From assembly GCA_934635225.1 (NCBI GenBank), contig CAKTYZ010000004.1, forward strand, positions 140,126 through 204,125: a stretch of DNA of 64,000 nucleotides. The letters are read 5' to 3'. Below the pieces are notes generated by a model. That model did not search any database, was not told the origin of the DNA, and worked only from the letters and a program-made list of their open reading frames with translations. Both the position numbers and the translations under genes were made by a program. This stretch comes from an uncultured Kiritimatiellota bacterium. GTDB lineage: Bacteria > Verrucomicrobiota > Kiritimatiellia > RFP12 > UBA1067. Shown piece by piece: positions 1 through 8,397 of this stretch; position 1 is the stretch's first letter; each line of letters starts with the position of its first letter.

Positions 1-551
1 TTCTCAGGCGAGATGTAGTAAGGCGTCCCCCAGATTTCGTCCGTATCCTTCTGCATCGCCGCAAGGCCGAAGTCGACAAGTTTCGCATTGCCGTTCGCGT
101 CGAGAAGGATGTTTTCCGGCTTGACGTCGCCATGCACGCAACCTTGGTCATTCGCACATTGAAGAGCCTGTGCGACCTGCTGGCAGATCTTGATGACGCG
201 CGGAACGTCCGTCTTGCCAGGAGTTGCCTGCATAATCGAGTAAAGAGAACCGCCACAAGCGAGTTCCATCGCAATATAGGGCATTCCGTCGCAAATCCCA
301 TAGGAATAAACCTGCGCAATGTTCGGATGGATCAGACGCGCGACGGATTGCGCCTCGCGTTTGAACTTCTCCACAAACTCAGGGTCGTTGCCGTATTCCT
401 TCAACATGACCTTGACGGCAACCGGGCGGTCAAGCATCTTGTCGCGCCCCATGTAGACGCCGCCCATGCCTCCCGAACCAAGTTCGCGCTCAAGCAGAAA
501 ATTGTCGTTTTCGCCGAAGAGTCCAGGTGTCTTGATCAACTGTTCGCTCAT
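1..551 (-). CDS. Serine/threonine protein kinase, N-terminal part (runs off left edge)
   Basis: About 183 residues of a Hanks-type kinase domain are visible, starting at the ATG at 551. The sequence shows a glycine-rich loop GSGGMGGVY, the ATP lysine in VAVK, a catalytic loop HGDVKPEN, the metal-binding DFG and an activation-segment GTPYYISPE just before the edge. The usual HRD is HGD here; kinases lacking the HRD arginine are often not regulated by activation-loop phosphorylation (family knowledge), but the catalytic Asp, Lys and Asn are kept. The start overlaps the stop of the signal peptidase gene (ATGA), so the two are probably translationally coupled. The C-terminal part, which would show a membrane segment or sensor domain, is outside the window. 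Confidence 0.9.
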   Translation of the reverse strand, partial: MSEQLIKTPGLFGENDNFLLERELGSGGMGGVYMGRDKMLDRPVAVKVMLKEYGNDPEFVEKFKREAQSVARLIHPNIAQVYSYGICDGMPYIAMELACGGSLYSIMQATPGKTDVPRVIKICQQVAQALQCANDQGCVHGDVKPENILLDANGNAKLVDFGLAAMQKDTDEIWGTPYYISPE

Positions 552-1300
552 TTAATAATTCTCCATCCGGTAATTGGCCAAAAGACAAATGATGCGCATC
601 CGCGCAGGTTGCCGCGAGGGACCGTCCCCCAGTAACGGCTGTCAAAAGAGTTGTTGAAGTTGTCGCCGCACGCAAAGTATTCGTTGGGTCCCATCGTCAC
701 AGTCGTAGGATGACCCGCAACGGGGTGCTCCAGCTGATAAGTCTCGCCGGGACGGGCCTTCATCCGCTTGATGTAGTGCGTTCCCTGCGGCAAGTCGCGG
801 ATACCCGTTGTCGAGAAAATCATCACTTCGCCATCTTGCGGCTGGACGAAATTCCACTTCCAACGGTTGACGAAGATGAAGTCACCCGTCGTGATTGCAC
901 CTTTCCAGAACGTCTCTCCAGCGCGCACAAATCGACCATGAAGCTCCCGGCAGGCATCCGTCGGAAGAGACCAAGACTCCGCCGACGTCCCGACCTTCAC
1001 TGTAGCAAAGCCATCGTGTCGCGGTACGCACCGGACCTGTCCTGAGACAGGCGCTTTCCATTCAACCGTGCGCGATCCCGTGACAGCCCATTTGAGGACG
1101 GAAAGCGGGAACGCGTCCCAAGCCCCCTTCTCCACTCGCGTGTCCGTATGATACCCCCAAAGCGTCTCCTGCATTGAACCGGTCGGAATCTTGAAAGGCG
1201 TGTAGAAATAAGCGCGAAAGGCCATCGCAACCGAAATTGCGACGACCAACGTGTCCAGCCATTCCCGACCGTAGTCCTGCCAAGTCTTGCGGCGCGTCAC
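548..1300 (-). CDS. lepB: Signal peptidase I
   Basis: A 250-residue S26A signal peptidase that cleaves signal peptides from exported proteins at the outer face of the inner membrane. One N-terminal membrane segment (about residues 13-32) is followed by the catalytic Ser in PTGSM and the general-base Lys in HYIKRMK. The C-terminal signature GDN..NSFDSRYWG is present. The length fits a single-TM enzyme. It overlaps its upstream neighbour by 4 bp (ATGA at 1297-1300) and the kinase by 4 bp, so three genes form one coupled unit. It likely serves the many secreted glycan-degrading enzymes in this window. Confidence 0.93.
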   Translation of the reverse strand: MTRRKTWQDYGREWLDTLVVAISVAMAFRAYFYTPFKIPTGSMQETLWGYHTDTRVEKGAWDAFPLSVLKWAVTGSRTVEWKAPVSGQVRCVPRHDGFATVKVGTSAESWSLPTDACRELHGRFVRAGETFWKGAITTGDFIFVNRWKWNFVQPQDGEVMIFSTTGIRDLPQGTHYIKRMKARPGETYQLEHPVAGHPTTVTMGPNEYFACGDNFNNSFDSRYWGTVPRGNLRGCASFVFWPITGWRIIK

Positions 1301-2481
1301 TTTAGGGAACCCTTCGTTTGGATGACTTCTATCAGCATGTCGATTTGGGAAGCGAAGGACATCGCCTCGCCCTGAATCTGCGCATTTGAACTCTGAGAAA
1401 GCCCTTCCAACGCCTTCTGGTACTTCTTCAGTTCCTGAACGATCTGCTTGGCTTCGCCGGCGCTCTTGGGAACGAAGTCTTCACGTCCCCACAGCATCAT
1501 CTTCTCAAAGATCTTGCCGATCGAGCCGATTTCCTTGTTCTGCTTGAACTTCTGCTCAAACGCCATCAGTTTCTTCTTCTCCGAAGGGAAGAGACGGATG
1601 AGCGTCTGAAAATCGTAGTAAGCACGCGCGGGAGAAGCATGGAACTCAAGCCCGATGCGCAGTTTCAGTCCGCTGGCGTATTGGTTGAGCGCGTCATACA
1701 TGATCTGCGCCTCTTTTGCCTGTTCCGGATTCTTTGACTTGATGCCGGTCTTCAAGACCTTCAAAGCCTCAGACGCCGGCTTCCCTTTCGCCAGAAGCGC
1801 GGGAACCGTCTTGAAGAACTGCGGTTCTCGAATCCCGAGCGGAGGCGTCCAGTCTTTTGGCATGAGGCTCTTCGCTTTGTTGATCGCTTCGCGCACTTTC
1901 CCAAGAGCAGACATCTGGAACTTCTCTTGCGCAAACAAAGGCTCTGTCCCCGAAGCCCCGTACACGGCGACGTACGGCAACTTGTCGACCGTCAACTCAG
2001 GCGCACCGACGGGCGCAAGATTCTTGTAGAAAGGGACTTGATGCATCCCATACAACGCGTAGGTTTGAGCATCGGACGACTCGGCATCCTTGGGCGGTCG
2101 AAAAACCATTGGAAAAGTCTTTGAGTCCGTATCCCTCGTCGCGTTTCTGACGGAAAAGACGACAATGCCGTTATGCGGAAGCTCAGCCGTTTCCCATTGC
2201 GTTACATGGCCTTGAGGAAGCGGCATCAAGTTCACAAGCGGAGCCATGTTCTTGACCGTCGCGCCTGTGAACGCTTCGGCATCCACCTCGACATAGACGA
2301 CTGTCCACTGTCGGAGGTCGCTCGGCGTGATAAGACGCCCGAAGAGATAGTTCTTGGGGGTAATGCCCGTCCAGTCCAGATATCCTTCAGCGACAACCTC
2401 CTTGCCGCCCGGCGCGGCAAATGCCGAAAGGCCAAAGACGACGCTCGCGGACAGGACAGCTGCTGACAGATTCTTGATCAT
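1297..2481 (-). CDS. Secreted protein of unknown function
   Basis: 394 residues with a clear signal peptide (hydrophobic core to about residue 22, AFA-A cleavage). The rest looks like an all-beta N-terminal half (to about residue 190) followed by a charged helical C-terminal half rich in Lys and Glu, possibly a coiled-coil or helical repeat. No family is recognised. The stop overlaps lepB and the start lies 16 bp downstream of the guaB stop, so it sits between guaB and lepB in one direction of transcription. A periplasmic or surface role is inferred only from the signal peptide. Confidence 0.8.
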   Translation of the reverse strand: MIKNLSAAVLSASVVFGLSAFAAPGGKEVVAEGYLDWTGITPKNYLFGRLITPSDLRQWTVVYVEVDAEAFTGATVKNMAPLVNLMPLPQGHVTQWETAELPHNGIVVFSVRNATRDTDSKTFPMVFRPPKDAESSDAQTYALYGMHQVPFYKNLAPVGAPELTVDKLPYVAVYGASGTEPLFAQEKFQMSALGKVREAINKAKSLMPKDWTPPLGIREPQFFKTVPALLAKGKPASEALKVLKTGIKSKNPEQAKEAQIMYDALNQYASGLKLRIGLEFHASPARAYYDFQTLIRLFPSEKKKLMAFEQKFKQNKEIGSIGKIFEKMMLWGREDFVPKSAGEAKQIVQELKKYQKALEGLSQSSNAQIQGEAMSFASQIDMLIEVIQTKGSLK

Positions 2482-2497
2482 GATGAGCCTTTCTCGT

Positions 2498-3994
2498 TTA
2501 CGCCCGATAGTTCGGAGCTTCCTTCGTAATCGTGATGTCGTGCGGACGCGCCTCGCGCTGTCCCGCCGCCGTCACGCGGTAGAACTTGCCCTTCTCCTGA
2601 AGTTCGGCAATCGTCCGTGCGCCGCAGTAGCCGAGGGAAGCGCGAAGCCCGCCGCAGAACTGCGTCATGATGGACTTCACATGGCCCGAATACGGGACCA
2701 TGCCCTCAATGCCCTGCGGCACAAGGCTCTCCTCGTCCTCGTTGTCCTGGAAGTAGCGTGCACGCGAGCCTTTGCCGTTCTTGAGGGCAGCCATCGACCC
2801 CATGCCGCGATAGACGACATATTTGCGCCCGTTCGCATAGATCTTCTCGCCCGGCGATTCCTCGGTTCCCGCGAGGACCGACCCGAGCATGACCGAATCG
2901 GCTCCTGCGGCAATCGCCTTTGGAACGTCGCCCGAGAGTTTAATGCCGCCGTCGGCAATGACCGCCACGCCACTGCCGCGCAAGGCCTTTGCCGCGTTGT
3001 AGACGGCCGTCAGCTGGGGGATGCCGACGCCGCAGACGACACGCGTCGTGCAGATCGACCCCGGCCCGATGCCAACCTTGACGGCATGTGCGCCAGCCTT
3101 TGCCAAGGCTTTCGCCGCCTCGCCCGTCGCGATGTTGCCGGCAATGACATCCACCTTCGGGAAGTTCTTGACGATGTATTTCGTCATGTCCATGATGCCC
3201 TTCGTATGTCCATGCGCCGAATCGACGACGACACAGTCGACGCCGGCAGCGGCCAGCTTCTCCATGCGCGAGAGGTCGCCTTTGCCGCCCGAGACGGATG
3301 CCGCGACGCGCAGACGGAACTTCTCGTCGCAGTTGTAGCCCGCATTTGAGTTTTCGATGATGCGCACGACATCCGTGAATGAATAGAGGCCGATTACGCG
3401 CCCGTTCTTGTCCACAAGCGGAAGTTTGCCGACTTTCGCCTTGCGCATGAGGTCGTAGGCCTTCTTGAGCGTTGTCTTCGCGTCGCCCGTGATCGGGCAA
3501 GGTTGCATGACGTCCTTCAGCTTCATCGCATTCATCGGCGCAAAGCGCATATCGGACGAGGTGATCATGCCGACGAGCCTGTCGTTAGAGTCCAGCACGG
3601 GATAACCGTTGAACTTCAGCCCCATGCGACGCTTTTCGCTGCGGAGGAAACTGATGTCGTCGTTCGCATGGAAGCAGACGGGATTTGCGATAAGGCCGTT
3701 CAGATGGTTTTTCACGCGCGCGACCTGAGCGGCTTGCTCATCCTCCTCAAGGTTCTTGTGGATGCAGCCAATGCCACCCGAAAGCGCCATCGCAATCGCC
3801 ATCGGAGCCTCGGTCACCGTATCCATCGCCGCCGACATGAACGGAATCTTCATCTTGGTGCGAGACGAGAGTTTCGTCTCCAACGAGGTGTCGTCAGGCA
3901 GAAAATCGGCATACTGCGTCACCAGCGTCACGTCATCATAAGTCAGGCCTTCGAACGGAAAAGCCTTCATAAAAGAATCAAGATACTTGTTCAT
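2498..3994 (-). CDS. guaB: IMP dehydrogenase
   Basis: Catalyses NAD-dependent oxidation of IMP to XMP, the first committed step of GMP synthesis in the cytoplasm. The TIM barrel is interrupted by two CBS motifs (about residues 95-215 of the 505-residue reading frame). The catalytic loop GPGSICTTR with its Cys is present, as are the phosphate-binding IADGGI and the flap YRGMGS. The frame is open to an ATG at 4015, but the start at 3994 is preferred: AAGGA lies 6 bases before it and the ATGs at 4015/3997 are less well spaced. It has its own promoter at 4035-4063. Confidence 0.96.
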   Translation of the reverse strand: MNKYLDSFMKAFPFEGLTYDDVTLVTQYADFLPDDTSLETKLSSRTKMKIPFMSAAMDTVTEAPMAIAMALSGGIGCIHKNLEEDEQAAQVARVKNHLNGLIANPVCFHANDDISFLRSEKRRMGLKFNGYPVLDSNDRLVGMITSSDMRFAPMNAMKLKDVMQPCPITGDAKTTLKKAYDLMRKAKVGKLPLVDKNGRVIGLYSFTDVVRIIENSNAGYNCDEKFRLRVAASVSGGKGDLSRMEKLAAAGVDCVVVDSAHGHTKGIMDMTKYIVKNFPKVDVIAGNIATGEAAKALAKAGAHAVKVGIGPGSICTTRVVCGVGIPQLTAVYNAAKALRGSGVAVIADGGIKLSGDVPKAIAAGADSVMLGSVLAGTEESPGEKIYANGRKYVVYRGMGSMAALKNGKGSRARYFQDNEDEESLVPQGIEGMVPYSGHVKSIMTQFCGGLRASLGYCGARTIAELQEKGKFYRVTAAGQREARPHDITITKEAPNYRA

Positions 3995-4034
3995 CATCTT
4001 TCCTTCGGACATCATGCGCCCTTTTTACCGTGGC

Positions 4035-4063
4035 ATTATACTATTTTTACGGGTCGGAATCAA
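4035..4063 (-). promoter_or_regulatory. Sigma70-type promoter of guaB
   Basis: Read on the minus strand it is TTGATT-N17-TATAAT: -35 at 4063-4058 and -10 at 4040-4035. Transcription would start near 4028, about 34 bases before the preferred guaB start. A perfect -10 with a 17-bp spacer makes this one of the best promoters in the window. Confidence 0.75.
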
Positions 4064-4083
4064 TGCCCCGCCGCCACGACCCT

Positions 4084-4108
4084 CTTGTTTGGGGCTTGTC
4101 CCCACAAG
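4084..4108. terminator. GC-rich hairpin between GH106 end and guaB promoter
   Basis: CTTGT/ACAAG outer stem with a GGGG/CCCC inner stem and a CTTGT loop. It lies 4 bases beyond the stop of the GH106 gene on the minus strand. There is no U-run, so it may be a weak terminator or simply an RNA 3' end structure. Confidence 0.35.
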
Positions 4109-4112
4109 GGCG

Positions 4113-6940
4113 TTAGTCCGCTGGATTTCCGCAGGGGCGGCTGGACAGGCGAACGGGGCCGAGCAAACCGGACGGCGACAAGGCCAAGACCTCCAGCGGC
4201 AGCTCCGCGTCGGCGTAATAATCCCAGAATGGAATGGCGACGCGTCCGCGAGAGGGACGCGTCGTCCCGTTCAGCAGCCAGTCCGGGAATCGCGTGACGC
4301 CCCTGCCGGGCTTTGCCTTCGGAATCCACCCCCAATCCGGCAGCGAAGACGCATCGCCGTACGCCAGGTCCGCCGGTTCGTTCCGATCGCCCAGAAGGCG
4401 GTTTTTCCACGTGTTGGTCACTCGAATCCGCAACTCGTTCTTTCCCGTTCGCATGGCCGCCGTCGCCGGAAGCCGATAGGGCGGACGCCAGGATGTGCCG
4501 AGGGGAATCCCGTTCAATTCGACCTCCGCGATTACTTCCACACGGCCTAAATCCAGCTGAAATTCCCTGTCCCTCACGTCCGTCTCCGCCAACGAAAAGC
4601 GCGTCTCGTAGGTTGCCGTTCCCGAATAGTGACGGATGCCGGGGTCGGGCGACTCGTTCCACGGCTTCAGCTCCGTCCACGGGAACACCCCCTTCGGAGC
4701 GCCGCCGTCCGGTTCGAAGCGCACGCGCCACGGCCCGACGATCTCGCGACAGACCGTGAAAGGCTGCGGCGGACGCGAAGAGCCGCCGCGTCCCTGCGTC
4801 GCACACCGGAACACGGTGAAAAGCGAATCGCAGGGTTCCATCTCCAGATCCACCTGCGTGCGTCCGTCGGGAAGCACACGCCAGAGAGGCGCCTCCTGCA
4901 TCGCCCCCGTTTCAGGGTTCCAGATTTCCGGCACGCGGGCGCCCGCGTCGAATGTCGCTGCAAAGGCAACGGCGTTCGTATGCCCGTTGGCGAGGAAGAA
5001 GAACCGGGCTTCGTCCGCTTCACGCGCACCAGCCAAGAGATAGCGTTCCGCCGTCAGCGCGTCCAGGTTCTTCGCGGCGATTTCGACAGCCGGGCGGACA
5101 CCGACTGCCGCCAGAACCTCGGAAAGGCTTTTGCTTGCCGCGAATACGCGTCCTTTCGCCCCGGGAGGTGGCATGAAGTCGCCCCAGACCGTTGCGCCGT
5201 CGCGAATCAGCTCCAGCGTCCGCGCCGCGACGGCGTGAGTCTGCGAAGGACGCGGCCCGCCTGTACGCGGTACGCGCAGGACGGCGTAGGTCCGTCCGCT
5301 CGGCAGCGCAATCCGCCCCTCGCCGTCAATCCGAACAGACCCCTCGCGCAAGAAGAGCGACAGCGGCAGGGTGTCCGTCTCCGAAGCGGAAATGGCCAGG
5401 TCGTTGCCGAGGCCGACGGTCAGGACCGGCACAATGGCCTTGCCACGCTGGAGCAGAGCCTGACAGCGTGCCCAATAGCCGTAGAACGCCCGCGCCGGAC
5501 GATGCCACGTTTGCGTCCGCCCGAAGTGCGACCCCCAGAAGCCCATGGACATCCCGGGCCTCACGTCGTCCCCGAACGGCTGGTGTACCCAGTGGTGCAG
5601 GACGAGGCGGTTGATCCCGCGAGCCAGCGCGGCGTCGCCCGACCGCTTGAAATCGCGCGGCGTTTCCGTCCAGCGGGAAACGGTCGGCCCGCCCGTAAAG
5701 GCTTCTGAGGCGATGATATCGCGCCCCAATGCGCGGCCGACCGCGCCCGGAATGCCGGGGAAGCCGCCGTACAGCCACGGCTTGTTTCCAAGCCAGCTCG
5801 GCACGCCGTTCCAAAACTCCACCATCGGCACGTCGCTCGCGCCGACGCCTCGCAGAAGTCGAACGCCCCGCCGTACGGTTCGAGATGGAGTTCGACGCCA
5901 TTCTTCCGCGCCCAGTCGTGCAACACCTCATGGTAGTTGAGGGCGAACAGTCGACGGACGACAAAGTCCATGTCGGCCCGAAACTCCTGTGTGCGCGGCG
6001 GCGACTCGACCACGCGACCGTCCAAGACCGGCAAGAACGGCACAGGATCGTAGCCGACAAGCTTCTTGAATTCCTCTCGGAAGCAGGGCGACCAATTTTG
6101 CTTTCCGGCCTCGTAGGAATCGACCGTTATCTGATTGAATGTCGTCCCCCAACTCCGCCCCAGCCGCGCCTTCAGCGGCTCAAGCCCCGTGCGAATGTGA
6201 AGTTCGGTTGCCTCCCGCGACAGTTTGTCGGTTTCAAGGCAAGTTTTTCGGATTTCGTCCGGCACGGGGTGCGTCCGCTGCCCGGTCGGCGTAGAGCCAA
6301 AACGGTAGACCGTCCAGTTGCGGCCTACGGGGGCCTGCCAGTTGAGGACACCGTCGCGGAAGTCGTTCGTCAGGTCGAGGACGTCCGATACGGGAACCGC
6401 TGCCCCGTCGGAGACCGCCAGGACGGCGATATCGCGGTAGAAGCCCAGACACGCCCATGGCTGCTGCAGTGCCGCGCCCTTCAATCTCTCGCCTCCGGCA
6501 ACCGCGCGACGCGTCCATGTGACCTTCTGCATGGCGTGCGCGGGGTCGATCCACGGGCCGCCCGTGACCGAGAAGCCGGGACTGTTGTGCATGCCGATCC
6601 TCAGCCCCAGCCGTTCCGCCTCGGCCACGGCGAACGCGATCAGGCCCCACCACTCCTCATTGCGATAGGCCATCACCTTGTTCACCCGGTTGGAGAGAAC
6701 GCCCAGTCCAGCATGTTCGGCAATCGTGAAGATCGTCGCGCCCGCAAGGCCCGAATCGCGCATGGCCTCCAGATCCAACGTGATGCCCTTGCGCGTCACG
6801 TTGTTGCCCTGCCAGTGCCACCACGCCCACAGGCCCGCCTCACGCGGCGGATCCCTGAAGTCCTCCTCCAGCGTCGCCGCGCCGACCGCGCCAGCGGCCA
6901 AGACGGACAGCAACCCGACCTTCAACGAACTTTTCGCCAT
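4113..6940 (-). pseudogene. GH106-like alpha-L-rhamnosidase, interrupted by a single frameshift
   Basis: Two overlapping frames form one gene of about 943 codons. The first starts at 6940 (signal peptide MAKSSLKVGLLSVLAAGAVG, then WAWWHWQGNNVTRKGI) and continues through a barrel typical of GH106. The second resumes near 5848 with VPMVEFWNG and runs to 4113, with a C-terminal sugar-binding-like jelly roll (LDLGRVEVIAEVELNG...WRPPYR). One missing base around 5840-5850 separates them: adding one base after GAGGCG restores a continuous Glu-Ala-x-Gly-Ala-Ser-Asp-Val-Pro. GH106 enzymes release L-rhamnose. Either this copy is a recent pseudogene or the read has an indel error; no other lesion is visible, which favours a recent or artefactual event. 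Confidence 0.8.
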
Positions 6941-6963
6941 GAGAATCCTTTTTTTCCCCGGCC

Positions 6964-8388
6964 TCACCGAATGACGACCGTCGTGAGCGCCCCCGCCAAG
7001 GCTTGAACGATCAGGTAACGGCTTTTGAACTTGACCTGGACCTGCACCGGCGAAAACGGGGCGCCTTTCGTCGGCGTGCAACCGATCACGACGACCTGCG
7101 AGCCGTCGGGGTTGCGGAACGCCGCGCAGACCGTCCGCCTGTCGTTCTGCCGCGCCCAGTCCGAATCGCCTGTCTTCCAGAAGCCCGTCAGGATGTCCGC
7201 CCCGCGCCGCACGAAGCGCCCGAAGTGGCGAAACGCCTTGAACTGTTCGCTCGGCACGGCCTCGCCCGTGACCGAGTTGAGCTCGACGAATCCCGCGCAG
7301 GGGAACCCGCCCGAGATGTTCGGCTGCCCGCGCTCGTCCAGCACCATGCACCAGCTCGTGAAGCCGCCGCACCCGCTGTTGAACGTGCGCATCATCAGGT
7401 CGCCCCACCAGAGCATGTCGCGGCGGTAGCGGTCGATGTGCGGCCCCATCTCAGTCATGACCATGGGCAATGTCGGATACTTCGCATGGATGGGCCGTAT
7501 CCATTCGGGCTCGCCGGCATACGGATGCCACGCGACCGCACCAATGCTCTCCAGCACGCCTTTTTGCGCGAGCGACCGCCAGACGCGGTTCGTCCCGTCG
7601 AAGTTGTGGTCCCACAGCCAGGGCCTGGTCGCCAAACCGGCTTCTTTCAGGGCGGGCGCGAGATAGTCGACAATGAACGTCGCCTCCTCTTCGCCCGACC
7701 AGAGGCAGGTGGGCGACATGCCTGACTGGTCGCTTTCGGGTTCGTTCTGCGCCGTGACGGCGGAAATCGTCACGCCTTCGTTCTGCAACGCCTGAATGTA
7801 CTTGACGAGATACCGCGCGTAAACGTCGTAATTCTCCTTTAGGAGACGGCCGCCCGCGATGTTCCCGCCTTCCTTCATCCACGCCGGCGGTGACCACGGG
7901 GACGCAAAGAACGTCACCTCTGGATTGACGTTCTGGATCTCCTTCACGACCGGCAGGATGTGACGGCGATCCTCGTCAATCGAGAAGTGAGCCAGCTCGC
8001 GGTCGCCCGCCGCGTCGTCATATGTGTAGGCGTGCATGGAGTAGTCGCTCGACCCGATCTGCAGACGCGCGACCGACAGCCCCGCGCCCGCCGTTGTCCA
8101 GATTGTCCGCAGGATGTCCGCGCGCCTCTCCGCCGGCAATCGCGAAAGCAGGTAGCACGAGGACTCCGGAATGGAGACCCCCAGCCCCGTGAACGGATGG
8201 CCGGAGAACGCGGCGTCCAGATCGACCGTGTTCGCGCGCCCCTGCGGCAGTTCCGACCAAAAGTTGGATTCGACCTCCCGCATCTCGCCGTGCGCCTCCG
8301 TGCGGTAAACCCGCGTTTCCGCCGCCATTGTCGAGCCCGCCAGCAAGGCCAGCAAACAAGTCGCTTCGCAAAGTCTCATGGAGAACAT
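6964..8388 (-). CDS. Secreted GH30 glycoside hydrolase
   Basis: 474 residues with a signal peptide (cleavage near AMAA-ET, residue 23). The fold is GH30 (glucosylceramidase/beta-1,6-glucanase/xylanase superfamily). The acid/base is Glu216 in AQNEPE and the nucleophile Glu313 in MTEMG; FASPWSPPAWMK and LQIGSSDYS also match the family. A C-terminal beta domain (about 390-474) ends in TTVVIR. It lies 23 bp upstream of the GH106 gene and 9 bp downstream of the passenger gene. The substrate cannot be read from sequence; the neighbours suggest a plant or host glycan. The terminal hydrophobic-Arg tail is shared with several other secreted proteins here. Confidence 0.9.
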   Translation of the reverse strand: MFSMRLCEATCLLALLAGSTMAAETRVYRTEAHGEMREVESNFWSELPQGRANTVDLDAAFSGHPFTGLGVSIPESSCYLLSRLPAERRADILRTIWTTAGAGLSVARLQIGSSDYSMHAYTYDDAAGDRELAHFSIDEDRRHILPVVKEIQNVNPEVTFFASPWSPPAWMKEGGNIAGGRLLKENYDVYARYLVKYIQALQNEGVTISAVTAQNEPESDQSGMSPTCLWSGEEEATFIVDYLAPALKEAGLATRPWLWDHNFDGTNRVWRSLAQKGVLESIGAVAWHPYAGEPEWIRPIHAKYPTLPMVMTEMGPHIDRYRRDMLWWGDLMMRTFNSGCGGFTSWCMVLDERGQPNISGGFPCAGFVELNSVTGEAVPSEQFKAFRHFGRFVRRGADILTGFWKTGDSDWARQNDRRTVCAAFRNPDGSQVVVIGCTPTKGAPFSPVQVQVKFKSRYLIVQALAGALTTVVIR

Positions 8389-8397
8389 GGAACCTCG

